From positions 1,240,001 through 1,304,000 of the forward strand of contig NZ_CP034450.1 in the NCBI RefSeq assembly GCF_003952505.1: a stretch of 64,000 nucleotides of DNA. Reading direction: 5' to 3'. This document shows positions 44,591 to 53,338 of this stretch, in pieces (the stretch's first letter is position 1; each line of letters begins with the position of its first letter). The stretch comes from Mesorhizobium sp. M4B.F.Ca.ET.058.02.1.1. GTDB taxonomy: Bacteria > Pseudomonadota > Alphaproteobacteria > Rhizobiales > Rhizobiaceae. The position numbers and the translations under genes are program-made. The notes below the pieces were generated by a model. The model worked only from the letters and a program-made list of their open reading frames with translations, did not search any database and was not told the origin of the DNA.

Positions 44591-47536
44591 CTACTCCGCC
44601 GCCTGCACCCTGCCCGCTCCGATGATGGCGCGAATTTCGGCGCGGCAGGAGCCGCAATTGGTGCCGGCCTTGAGCGCTTCGCCAACGGCCTTGACGGTCG
44701 AGCAGCCAGCCCCCACAGCCGCCGCGATCTGGTTGGCGCCGATGCTGAAGCAGGAGCATACGATCGCGCCGATATCCGGCCGGTCGGCGCCGGCGCGGCC
44801 GGCGACAATGCGGAAGCGCTCACGCTGGCCGGCGTGGGCGGTTTTGAGCTGCTCGGCCGCCCAGCCGCGTGAGACAGCGACTGGACCGGGTGCGACGAAC
44901 AGGGCGCCGGCAAGGCGCTCGCCTTCAAAGGCGGCGATGCGGTGCTGGCCGGCGTCGCGGTCGTGATAGGCGAGCAGCTCGGCCTCAGGCGACACAAACA
45001 ATGACTGGGCAAAACCCGGCCAGTCGATGTTTTCGTCGGCAAAAGCGAGTTCCACCCGCCAGCCGCCCTTGCAGCGGGCCACCGCCCAATAGTCGGCGGC
45101 GATGACCTCGGGGCGTTCTCGCATCACGGCGAAGCCGAAGGCTCTGGCGGCGAATTTCTCGATGCGCACCGCGACATGCTTCAGCGCCGGCTGGCCGGAA
45201 ACAGGGTCGGCGAGCGCCGCGGTCAGGGCGTCGAGACGTCCCTTGGCCGCGAACTGGTCGGTCCAGTGCATCGGCGCGAAGACGCTGCCCTGGCGCTGGC
45301 GGGTCGTGATCAATGCGCGAACCAGGACGGCGCCGCGCGGGCTGGATAGGCGCACGATGTCGGCGTCGCCGATGCCATGGTGCTGTGCATCGGCCGGATG
45401 GATTTCGACGAAGGGCTCGGCGATGTGCTGGGAAAGACGCGGGCTTTTGCCGGTGCGCGTCATCGTGTGCCAGTGGTCGCGGATGCGGCCGGTGTTGAGG
45501 ATCAGCGGGTAGTCGGGCGTGGTGCGGATGTCGGTTGAGACGCGGATCGGGATGAAGCGGGCCTTGCGGTCGGGCGTGTAGAAGTTGCCGTCGGCGAAGA
45601 AGCGAATGGGCTGGCGCCCAGTCGTACCGACCCCCTCTGGCCTGCCGGCCATCTCCCCCTCAAGGGGGGAGACTAGCGGCACTGCGGACTGCGCCCACTC
45701 TCCGACTTTGGAGATTGGCGAAGGTCGAGGTGCGGGCTGATCTCCCTCCTTGAGGGGGAGATGGCCGGCAGGCCAGAGGGGGTCGCCTGCGACAGTCTCG
45801 GCCTCGTTGGCAGAGACTGAGACTTCACCTCCGACCCCTCTCCGGCTCGCTTGTCTCGCTCCGCTCAACGCGCTCTCCGACCCTCCCCTCAAGGGAGAGG
45901 ATAAGGCCGGTGCTGGCCATTGGAATGGCGCCAAATCCTCATAGCCCTCAGCATTGATCCCGGCATAAGCGCCGATATCAAAATCCCGCGCGCCATCATT
46001 TTCATAACCCGACAGCGCGGCGTGCTCGGCGAAGATCTCGCCCGGCCCGGCATGCGCAAACGCCTCGGCAAATCCCATCCGCTTCGCCACCTCGGCAACG
46101 ATCCACCAGTCCGGCCTCGCCTCACCGGGCGCCGGCAGGAAGGCGCGCTGGCGCGAGATGCGGCGTTCGGAATTGGTGACGGTGCCGTCCTTCTCGCCCC
46201 AGGCGGTGGCGGGCAGCGACACATGGGCATGACGAACGGTATCGGTGCTCGCCAGCACGTCGGAAACCACCACAAACGGGCAGGCCTTGATCGCGGCTTC
46301 CACCGCATCGGCGTCCGGCATCGAATCGACCGGGTTGGTGGCCATGATCCACAGCGCCTTGACGCGCCCGTCGGCCACCGCCCTGAACATGTCGACGGCC
46401 TTCAGGCCAGGGTTCGCGGCCATTGCCGGCGCATTCCAGAAACGGCGCACGCGCGCCCGGTGCGCCGGGTTCTCGATCTCCATGTGGGCGGCGAGCATGT
46501 TGGCGAGGCCGCCGACCTCGCGGCCGCCCATGGCGTTGGGCTGGCCGGTGACCGAGAACGGCCCTGCCCCGGGCTTGCCGATGCGGCCGGTGGCGAGATG
46601 GCAGTTGATGATGGCGTTGACCTTGTCGGTGCCTTGCGACGACTGGTTGACGCCCTGGCTGTAGACGGTGACGGTTTTTTCCGTTGCCGCGAACAACGCG
46701 TAGAAGTGCGAAAGCTCGTCCTCGCTCAAACCCGTGGCGGTGGCAATGCCGGCGAGATCGAGCGATGCGATGGCCGCCAGCGTCTCCTCGAAGCCTGAGG
46801 TATGTTCGGCAATATAAGCGCGGTCGAGCGCATCGTTCTTCGCGAGATGGGCAAGGACACCGGAAAACAGCGCGGTGTCGCCATCCGGCGCGATCGCCAG
46901 ATGCTGGTCGGCGATGTCGGCGGTCATGGTGCGGCGCGGATCGACCAGCACGATCTTCATCCCGGGCCGCTTCTCGCGCGCCGCCGCGATGCGCTGGTAG
47001 AGCACGGGATGGCACCATGCGAGATTCGAGCCGACCAGCACGATGAGATCGGCTAGCTCCAGATCCTCGTAGCAACCCGGCACCGTGTCGGAGCCGAAGG
47101 CGCGGCGGTGGCCGGCGACCGAGGAAGCCATGCAGAGCCGCGAATTGGTATCGATGTTGGCCGAGCCGACAAAGCCCTTCATCAGCTTGTTGGCGACGTA
47201 ATAGTCCTCGGTCAGCAGTTGGCCTGACACATAAAAAGCGACCGCGTCCGGACCGTGCTCGGCGATGGTCTGCGAGAAGGTCGAGGCGACGAGGTCGAGC
47301 GCCTCGTCCCAAACGGCGCGGCGGCCGCCGATTTCGGGATGGACCAGCCGGCCATCGAGGTCGATGGTCTCGGCGAGCGCCGAACCCTTAGAGCAGAGCC
47401 GGCCGAAATTCGCCGGATGATCGGGGTCGCCGCGGACGGTGACTTCACCGTCCGCGGCGACCTTCGCCAGCACGCCGCAGCCCACCCCGCAATAGGGGCA
47501 GGTGGTCCTCACCTCGCGTGCTTCGTCGATCTCCAT
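44591..47536 (-). CDS. nasA: Assimilatory nitrate reductase catalytic subunit, with repeat-derived insert
   Basis: 981 residues. The N-terminal [4Fe-4S] ligands are Cys13, 16, 20 and 48 (CPYCGVGC, LCSKG), followed by the Mo-bis-MGD fold (NSRLCMASSVAG, EIADLIVLVGSN). A C-terminal [2Fe-2S] BFD-like domain (CSCF ... CGSC) is at about residues 925-965. It reduces nitrate to nitrite in the cytoplasm. About residues 544-638 (SSPLRGGSESALSGARQA and onward) lack homology to the family. They are encoded by palindromic repeat DNA (45631-45905) in frame, so the core length is about 886, the family norm. It is the last gene of the narK operon. Confidence 0.93.
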   Translation of the reverse strand: MEIDEAREVRTTCPYCGVGCGVLAKVAADGEVTVRGDPDHPANFGRLCSKGSALAETIDLDGRLVHPEIGGRRAVWDEALDLVASTFSQTIAEHGPDAVAFYVSGQLLTEDYYVANKLMKGFVGSANIDTNSRLCMASSVAGHRRAFGSDTVPGCYEDLELADLIVLVGSNLAWCHPVLYQRIAAAREKRPGMKIVLVDPRRTMTADIADQHLAIAPDGDTALFSGVLAHLAKNDALDRAYIAEHTSGFEETLAAIASLDLAGIATATGLSEDELSHFYALFAATEKTVTVYSQGVNQSSQGTDKVNAIINCHLATGRIGKPGAGPFSVTGQPNAMGGREVGGLANMLAAHMEIENPAHRARVRRFWNAPAMAANPGLKAVDMFRAVADGRVKALWIMATNPVDSMPDADAVEAAIKACPFVVVSDVLASTDTVRHAHVSLPATAWGEKDGTVTNSERRISRQRAFLPAPGEARPDWWIVAEVAKRMGFAEAFAHAGPGEIFAEHAALSGYENDGARDFDIGAYAGINAEGYEDLAPFQWPAPALSSPLRGGSESALSGARQASRRGVGGEVSVSANEAETVAGDPLWPAGHLPLKEGDQPAPRPSPISKVGEWAQSAVPLVSPLEGEMAGRPEGVGTTGRQPIRFFADGNFYTPDRKARFIPIRVSTDIRTTPDYPLILNTGRIRDHWHTMTRTGKSPRLSQHIAEPFVEIHPADAQHHGIGDADIVRLSSPRGAVLVRALITTRQRQGSVFAPMHWTDQFAAKGRLDALTAALADPVSGQPALKHVAVRIEKFAARAFGFAVMRERPEVIAADYWAVARCKGGWRVELAFADENIDWPGFAQSLFVSPEAELLAYHDRDAGQHRIAAFEGERLAGALFVAPGPVAVSRGWAAEQLKTAHAGQRERFRIVAGRAGADRPDIGAIVCSCFSIGANQIAAAVGAGCSTVKAVGEALKAGTNCGSCRAEIRAIIGAGRVQAAE
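45631..45905. repeat. GC-rich inverted repeat in frame within nasA (copy 5)
   Basis: GGCCTGCCGGCCATCTCCCC at the left is mirrored by GGGGGAGATGGCCGGCAGGCC at 45753-45773, with the ends CCCTCTGG and CCAGAGGG. A second piece to 45905 adds CCTCCCCTCAAGGGAGAGG. The same element occurs between nirD and nirB. Here it is translated in frame without a stop. Confidence 0.9.
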
Positions 47537-47540
47537 GGGG

Positions 47541-47870
47541 TCAGGCCGCGCGGCTGGCCAGCGCTTCCAGCGCCAGGAACAGGCGCTCGCCTTCCCGCTT
47601 CACCGGGATGGTGCGCACCCCGCCCTCGTCGGCACCGAGCGCCTTGCCGGTCTCGAGCGAAATCACCCAATTGTGCAGCGGGCACGTCACCGCGGCGCCA
47701 TGGACGATGCCCTGACTGAGCGGCCCGCCCTTGTGCGGGCAATGGTCGTCGATGGCGAAGACTTCGTCGTCGGCGGTGCGGAAGACGGCAATCTTGCCTT
47801 GCGGGGTGGCGACGCAGCGCGCGCCACGGCGGGGGATGTCGGTGATGGTGCCTATAGCGATCCAGGTCAT
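47541..47870 (-). CDS. nirD: Nitrite reductase small subunit (Rieske-type)
   Basis: 109 residues. The [2Fe-2S] Rieske ligands are visible: CPHKGG and CPLHNW. NirD partners NirB in NADH-dependent nitrite reduction to ammonium. It is 4 bases before nasA. A palindromic repeat of about 150 bases separates it from nirB, an unusual gap for this pair. Confidence 0.93.
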   Translation of the reverse strand: MTWIAIGTITDIPRRGARCVATPQGKIAVFRTADDEVFAIDDHCPHKGGPLSQGIVHGAAVTCPLHNWVISLETGKALGADEGGVRTIPVKREGERLFLALEALASRAA

Positions 47871-47918
47871 TGAGTGAGGGCCTTTTGCTGCAAGTCGAGC
47901 CTGGTTGATCCGACCCGT

Positions 47919-48066
47919 TCTGGCCTGCCGGCCATCTCCCCCTCAAGGGGGGAGATTCCCAAGCCGCCTTGCTTTCGCCAATCGCCAAGGTTGGAGGAAG
48001 GGCGCCAAGGCCGAAGCTGCTGATCTCCCCACTTGAGGGGAGATGGCCGGCAGGCCAGAGGGGGTT
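47919..48066. repeat. GC-rich inverted repeat between nirB and nirD (copy 6)
   Basis: It begins with TCTGGCCTGCCGGCCATCTC and ends with GAGATGGCCGGCAGGCCAGA. The arms are nearly identical to those of the nasA insert. Its position inside the transcription unit suggests a role in mRNA processing or differential expression. Confidence 0.88.
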
Positions 48067-48107
48067 GGTACGACCGGATACCGACATCCTATTCGCAAGC
48101 ATCTCCA

Positions 48108-50558
48108 TCATTCCGCCGCCTCCGCGAACCCGACCGAGGCCATCGGCCGGAACTCGTGCTTGTCCTTGCCAGAAACGCGTTCCGACCACGGGTCGACCTG
48201 GGCGAATTTCTGGGAGAAGACGAAGCGCTCGTAGTAAGCCCTGCGCTTTTCGCCGTCGTCCATGATCTGGCGCTTGATCTCCTCGATGCCGACGCGCTTG
48301 GCCCATTTGTAGATGCGCTCGAGATAGCGGGCCTGCTCGCGATACATCTGCGTCAGCGCCACGATATGCTCCAGCGCCTCGTCCTCGGTCCTGACCAGGC
48401 CGAGCACCTCGGTGCCCTTGATGTCGAGGCCGGCCGCCCCGGCGAAATGGATCTCGTAGCCACTGTCGACGCAGATGACGCCGACATCCTTGCAGGTCGC
48501 CTCGGCGCAGTTTCGCGGACAGCCTGACACCGCCATCTTCACCTTGGCCGGCGTCCACGAGCCCCACATGAACTTCTCGATGCGGATGCCCAAGCCGGTC
48601 GAATCCTGCGTGCCGAAGCGGCACCAGTCGGAGCCGACGCAGGTCTTCACCGTGCGCAGGCCCTTGGCGTAGGCATGGCCTGAGACGAAACCGGCCTGGC
48701 CGAGATCGGCCCACACCGCCGGCAGGTCCTCCTTGCGGATGCCCAGCATATCGATGCGCTGGCCGCCGGTGACCTTGACCATCGGGATCTCGAACTTGTC
48801 GACGACGTCGGCGATGGCGCGCAGTTCGGAGGCGCTGGTGACGCCGCCCCACATGCGCGGCACCACCGAATAGGTGCCGTCCTTCTGGATGTTGGCGTGG
48901 ACACGCTCGTTGATGAAGCGCGACTGGTAGTCATCGGCATATTCGTCCGGCCAGTCGCAGACGAGATAGTAGTTGAGCGCCGGCCGGCATTTGGCGCAGC
49001 CGCAGGAGGTCTTCCACTCCAGCTCCTGCATCACCGCCGGAATGGTCTTCAGTCCCTTGGCCTTGATCAGCCGGCGCACCTCGTCGTGGCCGAGCGCGGT
49101 GCAGGAGCACATCGGCTGCACGGCGGCCGGGTTGTACGTGTCGCCGAGGGTCAGCACCATCAGCTTCTCGACCAGCCCCGTGCAAGAGCCGCAGGAAGCC
49201 GACGCCTTGGTATGCGCCCGGACATCGTCGAGCGAGGTCAGGCCCTTGCCGGTGATCGCACCGGTGATCTTGCCCTTGCAGACGCCGTTGCAGCCGCAGA
49301 TTTCCGCATCATCCGGCAAGGCTGCAACGGCCGCCATAGGGTCCAGGGGGGCACCCCCCTGGTATGACTGGCCGAAGATAAGCGTGTCGCGCATCTCCGA
49401 AATATCGGTCTGCTTCTTCTTCAGGTCGTTGAACCAGGCGCCATCGGCGGTCTCGCCATAGAGCACGGTGCCGATGATGCGGTCGTCCTTCAGCACCAGG
49501 CGCTTGTAGACGCCGGCCGAGGCATCGCGCAGCACGATCTCCTGGCGGTCGTCGCCATCGGCGAAGTCGCCGAGCGAGAACAGCTCGATGCCGGTGACCT
49601 TGAGCTTGGTCGGCGTGTCCGAATGCACGAAGGCGGCCGTCTCGTCGCCGGCAAGCTGGCTGGCGGCCACGCGCGCCATCTCGTAGAGCGGCGCCACCAG
49701 ACCGTAAACCATGCCGTTGACCTCGGCGCATTCGCCGAGCGCGAAGATGTCGGGGTCGTTGCTGCGCATGCCGGCATCAACGACTATGCCGCGATTGACG
49801 GCGATGCCCGCCTCCTTCGCCAGCGCCGCGTTCGGCCGGATGCCGACCGCCATGACAACCAGCGTCGCCGGGATAATCGTGCCGTCGGCAAGCTCCACCT
49901 GCTCGACCTTGCCGTTGCCGGTGATGGCCTGGGTGTTGGCCTTGGTGATCACCTTGATGCCGCGCTCCTCCACGGCGCGCTGCAGGAGGTAGCCGGCGGC
50001 AGGATCGAGCTGACGCTCCATCAGCGTCGGCATGACGTGCAGCACGGTGACGTCCATGCCTTGCGCCTGCAGGCCGGCCGCGGCTTCCAGGCCGAGCAGG
50101 CCACCGCCGATGACCACGGCCTTGGCCCGCGACTGGGCGGCCAGCATCATGGCGCGGACGTCGTCCAGATCGCGATAGGTCAGCACGCCCGGCAGGTTGT
50201 TGCCCGGCACCGGGATGATGAACGGCACCGAGCCGGTGGCGATGACCAGCTTGTCGTAGGGTTCCGTCACGCCATGATCGGAGGTGACGGTCTTCGCCGC
50301 GCGGTCGATGGCGACTATTCTGTGGCCCTTGTAGAGCGTGATGCCGTGCTTGATGTACCAGCCGTCGCCGTGGATGATGATCTCTTCATAGGCCTTTTCG
50401 CCCGACAGGACCGGCGACAGCATGATGCGGTCGTAGTTCACGCGCGGCTCGGCGTTGAAGATGGTGACCTGGTAGCGATCCGGCGCCTTTTCCAGGAGAT
50501 GCTCCAGCATGCGCCCGGGGGCCATGCCGTTGCCGATGATGACGAGTTTCTCGGTCAT
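48108..50558 (-). CDS. nirB: Nitrite reductase [NAD(P)H] large subunit
   Basis: 816 residues from MTEKLVIIGNGMAPGRM. It has FAD- and NADH-binding domains, a BFD-type [2Fe-2S] (CGCNGVCKG ... CGSCTGL), and the siroheme-[4Fe-4S] domain with VSGCPRNCAEATCKDVGV and preceding CVGSDWCRFG. It reduces nitrite to ammonium in the cytoplasm with NirD. The frame is open upstream, but the FAD motif fixes the start. It follows narK by 20 bases. Confidence 0.95.
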   Translation of the reverse strand: MTEKLVIIGNGMAPGRMLEHLLEKAPDRYQVTIFNAEPRVNYDRIMLSPVLSGEKAYEEIIIHGDGWYIKHGITLYKGHRIVAIDRAAKTVTSDHGVTEPYDKLVIATGSVPFIIPVPGNNLPGVLTYRDLDDVRAMMLAAQSRAKAVVIGGGLLGLEAAAGLQAQGMDVTVLHVMPTLMERQLDPAAGYLLQRAVEERGIKVITKANTQAITGNGKVEQVELADGTIIPATLVVMAVGIRPNAALAKEAGIAVNRGIVVDAGMRSNDPDIFALGECAEVNGMVYGLVAPLYEMARVAASQLAGDETAAFVHSDTPTKLKVTGIELFSLGDFADGDDRQEIVLRDASAGVYKRLVLKDDRIIGTVLYGETADGAWFNDLKKKQTDISEMRDTLIFGQSYQGGAPLDPMAAVAALPDDAEICGCNGVCKGKITGAITGKGLTSLDDVRAHTKASASCGSCTGLVEKLMVLTLGDTYNPAAVQPMCSCTALGHDEVRRLIKAKGLKTIPAVMQELEWKTSCGCAKCRPALNYYLVCDWPDEYADDYQSRFINERVHANIQKDGTYSVVPRMWGGVTSASELRAIADVVDKFEIPMVKVTGGQRIDMLGIRKEDLPAVWADLGQAGFVSGHAYAKGLRTVKTCVGSDWCRFGTQDSTGLGIRIEKFMWGSWTPAKVKMAVSGCPRNCAEATCKDVGVICVDSGYEIHFAGAAGLDIKGTEVLGLVRTEDEALEHIVALTQMYREQARYLERIYKWAKRVGIEEIKRQIMDDGEKRRAYYERFVFSQKFAQVDPWSERVSGKDKHEFRPMASVGFAEAAE

Positions 50559-50578
50559 ATTGCTGATCCGTTCCGGTT

Positions 50579-51874
50579 TCACTCGGCCGCGTAGGAAAGG
50601 GCTGGCGTCTCGGCCATCGAGGCGCGCTCCATGCGGCGGATGCTGAGGTGCATCCAGGCAAGGCAGCCGACGACGATGACGAAGAGCAGCATGAAGCAGC
50701 TCGACCAGACGCCGGTGAGATCGTTGAGCGCGCCGAAGGCGATCGGCAGGACGAAGCCGCCGAGCCCGCCGATCATGCCGACCATGCCGCCGACCGCGCC
50801 GACATTCTTCGGGTAGTAGACCGGGATGTGCTTGTAGACCGCGGCCTTGCCGAGGCTCATGAAGAAGCCGAGCACGCAGGCGACGGCGATGAAGGCGAGC
50901 GGGCCGATCTCGAAATGGAAGGCGATCGGCCCGCTGATGCCGCGCACGACGTAGTCTGCCGAGGGGAGAGACAGAACGAGAGTCGCGACGGCACAGACCG
51001 TGAAGGTCCAGTAGAGCACGGTGCGGGCGCCGATGCGGTCGGATAGCACGCCGCCATAGGCACGGAAGATGCTCGCCGGGATCGAATAGGCGGCCCCAAT
51101 CATGCCGGCGGTGGCGATGTTGAAACCATAGACGCCGATCAGGTAGCGCGGCAGCCACAGCGACAGCGCCACGAACGCGCCGAAGACGAAGAAATAGTAG
51201 AAGGCGAAGCGCCACACCTGCAGGTTCTTCAGCGGCGCGAATTCCTGCCAGAAGCTCCTTGGCGGTGCCGCCCTGCCGGCACGGCGCTCGCGGATGACCG
51301 GATCGTCGCCGGTGGTAAACCAGAAGACGACGGCCATGACGACGAGCGCCGCCGCCCAGATTTGCGCCACCGTCTGCCAGCCCCAGGCGAGCAGCACGAG
51401 CGGCGCCAGGAACTTGGTGACCGCGGCGCCGACATTGCCGACACCGAAGATGCCGAGCGCCGTGCCCTGCCTGCCGGCGGGGAAGAAGCGCGAGACATAG
51501 GCGACGCCGACGGCGAAGGAGCCGCCGGCGAGACCGACGCCAAGCGCGGCGATCAGCATCTGCTCATAAGTATGCGCAAAAGAGAGCAGTAGGGTCGCGA
51601 CCGCCGCCGAAAGCATGACGGCGGTGTAGACCAGCCGCCCGCCATAGCGATCGGTCCAGACGCCGAGCAGCATGCGCACGAGCGAGCCGGTGAGGATCGG
51701 CGTGCCGATGAGCAGGCCGAACTCCGTCTCGCTCAGCCCAAGCTCCTGCTTTATGCGCACGCCGATGATGGAGAAGATCGTCCACACCGCGAAGCAGACG
51801 GTGAAGGCGATGGTGGACATCACGAGCGCCTGCCTGGGTTCCTGGCTGGGCGCGGCTGGGAGAATTGCAGTCAT
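50579..51874 (-). CDS. narK: NarK-type nitrate/nitrite MFS transporter
   Basis: 431 residues with 12 helices. Nitrate-transporter signatures of the NNP family are present: GGSFAVGVAYVSRFFPAGRQGTALGIFGVGNVGAA near helix 5 and PKNVGAVGGMVGMIGGLGGF near helix 11. It is first in the structural operon narK-nirB-nirD-nasA after the 65-aa leader ORF. It gives the cell a second nitrate uptake route besides the nrt ABC system, and possibly nitrite export. Confidence 0.93.
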   Translation of the reverse strand: MTAILPAAPSQEPRQALVMSTIAFTVCFAVWTIFSIIGVRIKQELGLSETEFGLLIGTPILTGSLVRMLLGVWTDRYGGRLVYTAVMLSAAVATLLLSFAHTYEQMLIAALGVGLAGGSFAVGVAYVSRFFPAGRQGTALGIFGVGNVGAAVTKFLAPLVLLAWGWQTVAQIWAAALVVMAVVFWFTTGDDPVIRERRAGRAAPPRSFWQEFAPLKNLQVWRFAFYYFFVFGAFVALSLWLPRYLIGVYGFNIATAGMIGAAYSIPASIFRAYGGVLSDRIGARTVLYWTFTVCAVATLVLSLPSADYVVRGISGPIAFHFEIGPLAFIAVACVLGFFMSLGKAAVYKHIPVYYPKNVGAVGGMVGMIGGLGGFVLPIAFGALNDLTGVWSSCFMLLFVIVVGCLAWMHLSIRRMERASMAETPALSYAAE

Positions 51875-51930
51875 GTCGGCTCCGGTTTGCGGCGTGGGAG
51901 GCGCCGCTCTTGTCTGTTCGTTCGCGATTG

Positions 51931-52128
51931 TCAGCGACGCGCCATCGGCGTGCCGGTCGAAACCTCGCTGTGCGCGGTCACTGCCGGCTCCTTGCCGTCC
52001 GTCTTGGTGCCGACGGGAAAGAGCAGCAGCGCGGCGGTGAACAGCGCGGCGGTCAATGCGCTGCTGGCCAGGAAATCGCGGCGGGTGAAGTCCTCGAGGG
52101 CCGCGCCAGTTCCGATCCGTTTCGTCAT
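51931..52128 (-). CDS. 65-aa Tat-leader ORF duplicated from nrtA
   Basis: MTKRIGTGAALEDFTRRDFLASSALTAALFTAALLLFP: the first ~40 residues closely follow the NrtA signal region (MTKRIGTGTTLKGMSRRDFLARSALTAG) and the rest diverges. It has a twin-arginine motif, a hydrophobic stretch and no mature domain. The upstream DNA also matches the nrtA leader over about 190 bases. It is best seen as a segmental duplication that moved promoter, leader RNA and the 5' end of nrtA in front of narK. It may still be translated and aid coupling, or be exported; its function is unknown. Confidence 0.7.
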   Translation of the reverse strand: MTKRIGTGAALEDFTRRDFLASSALTAALFTAALLLFPVGTKTDGKEPAVTAHSEVSTGTPMARR

Positions 52129-52184
52129 CGTCGTCTCCGGTTTGGCACCGCCTGGGATCGGCGCCGTCGATTGCGTGTTCGGTC

Positions 52185-52258
52185 AAAACAAAAAAGCTGC
52201 CGGCCAGGTCGCCCGCGTCCGTCCATCCGGGATCGCGTGTTGACCTGATCGGCAGCTT
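52185..52258 (-). terminator. Intrinsic terminator in narK-operon leader
   Basis: On the minus strand AAGCTGCCGATCAGGTC (52258-52242) pairs with GACCTGGCCGGCAGCTT (52210-52194), followed by TTTTTTGTTTT. Its 5' arm overlaps hairpin P2 of the leader, so formation of P2 would prevent the terminator from folding. Confidence 0.8.
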
Positions 52259-52285
52259 TGCCTGTGGCGCCCGCCATTGGACGCC
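52251..52285 (-). ncRNA. ANTAR-target two-hairpin leader, narK operon
   Basis: P1 (52285-52266): stem GGCGTCC/GGGCGCC closes hexaloop AATGGC. P2 (52262-52251): stem GGC/GCC closes hexaloop AAAGCT. Both loops have A at position 1 and G at position 4, the pattern known for RNA bound by ANTAR proteins such as NasT, NasR and EutV. P2 shares bases with the terminator arm. NasT binding should therefore allow read-through into narK-nirBD-nasA. Confidence 0.82.
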
Positions 52286-52320
52286 GTGTCTCTTGGCCCC
52301 GAGGGACCTACATTCCTAAA

Positions 52321-52336
52321 AGCAGGAAGCGTGCCA
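52321..52336 (-). promoter_or_regulatory. Sigma-54 type promoter, narK operon
   Basis: Minus strand TGGCACGCTTCCTGCT: the GG and GC pairs are separated by 10 bases, as required for RpoN (-24/-12). Transcription would begin about 23 bases before hairpin P1. It implies NtrC control by nitrogen status. Confidence 0.8.
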
Positions 52337-52530
52337 GTTCGACAGCGCTCAAAATTATCAAATAATATCAATGCGAAACCGCAGCCGCGCGACTTTTGAC
52401 GAGCCCGGCGGAGGATCAAAGATTAGTCAGAACGCCTTGCACGGCAGCATAAAATTTGTGCAGTGCGGCAGATTGCCTACTGCCGATGCATTGCCTATTG
52501 CCGACGGAAACGCGCTTTCCGGTCATGGCG

Positions 52531-53328
52531 CTACTCCGCGGCCTCAACGAAGCGGTGGCGCTCATAGAGGAACTTCAGCACAGCCTCGCGGCAGCGCAGG
52601 AAGGTGCGGTCCGAGGCAAGCTCGATGCGTCGGCGCGGCCGGGCCAGCGGCACCGAAAGCACCTCGCCGATGGTTGCCGCCGGGCCGTTGGTCATCATCA
52701 CGATGCGGTCGGACAGAAGCACCGCCTCGTCGACATCGTGGGTGATCATGATCATGGTCGTGCCGAGCCGGGCGTGGATGTCCATCACCGCGTCCTGGAG
52801 GTGGGCGCGGGTCAGCGCGTCGAGCGCGCCGAACGGCTCGTCGAGCAGCAGGATCTTCGGCTGCATGGCGAGCGCGCGGGCAATGCCGACGCGCTGCTTC
52901 ATGCCACCGGATATCTCGGCCGGGCGCTTGTCCCTGGCATGCGCCATCTGCACGAGATCGAGGTTGCGCATGATCCACTCATGCCGCTCGGCCCGGCTTT
53001 TGGTGCGGCCGAAGACCTTGGAGACGGCAAGGTTGATGTTCTCGTAAACGGTGAGCCACGGCAGCAGCGAATGATTCTGGAACACCACGGCGCGCTCAGG
53101 TCCCGGGCTGTCGACCTCCTTGTCCTCGAGCAGCACGGCGCCCGAGGAGACCCTGGTCAGCCCGGCGATGAGGTTGAGCAAGGTCGACTTGCCGCAGCCG
53201 GAATGGCCGATGATGGAGACGAACTCGCCCCTGTCGATGGTGAGCCTGATATCCTTCAGCACCTCGCTGACCTGGCCGCCGCGGGCGAAGGATTTGTCGA
53301 TATGGTCGAGCTTCAGATAGGCGGTCAT
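52531..53328 (-). CDS. nrtD: Nitrate ABC transporter ATP-binding protein
   Basis: 265 residues with Walker A GHSGCGKST, the Q-loop (VVFQNHSLLPWLT), signature SGGMKQRVGIARAL, Walker B ILLLDEPFGALD and switch His in THDVDEA. It belongs to the NrtD/SsuB/TauB group. It ends the nrtA-nrtB-nrtD operon and powers nitrate uptake across the inner membrane. No NrtC-type fusion is present. Confidence 0.93.
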   Translation of the reverse strand: MTAYLKLDHIDKSFARGGQVSEVLKDIRLTIDRGEFVSIIGHSGCGKSTLLNLIAGLTRVSSGAVLLEDKEVDSPGPERAVVFQNHSLLPWLTVYENINLAVSKVFGRTKSRAERHEWIMRNLDLVQMAHARDKRPAEISGGMKQRVGIARALAMQPKILLLDEPFGALDALTRAHLQDAVMDIHARLGTTMIMITHDVDEAVLLSDRIVMMTNGPAATIGEVLSVPLARPRRRIELASDRTFLRCREAVLKFLYERHRFVEAAE

Positions 53329-53338
53329 GGCGCCCTCC

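Noticed and set aside
44591..47536. Calling nasA a pseudogene because of the repeat insert
   Set aside because: The frame stays open through the insert and all Fe-S ligand motifs on both sides are intact, so a functional enzyme with an extra loop is at least as likely.
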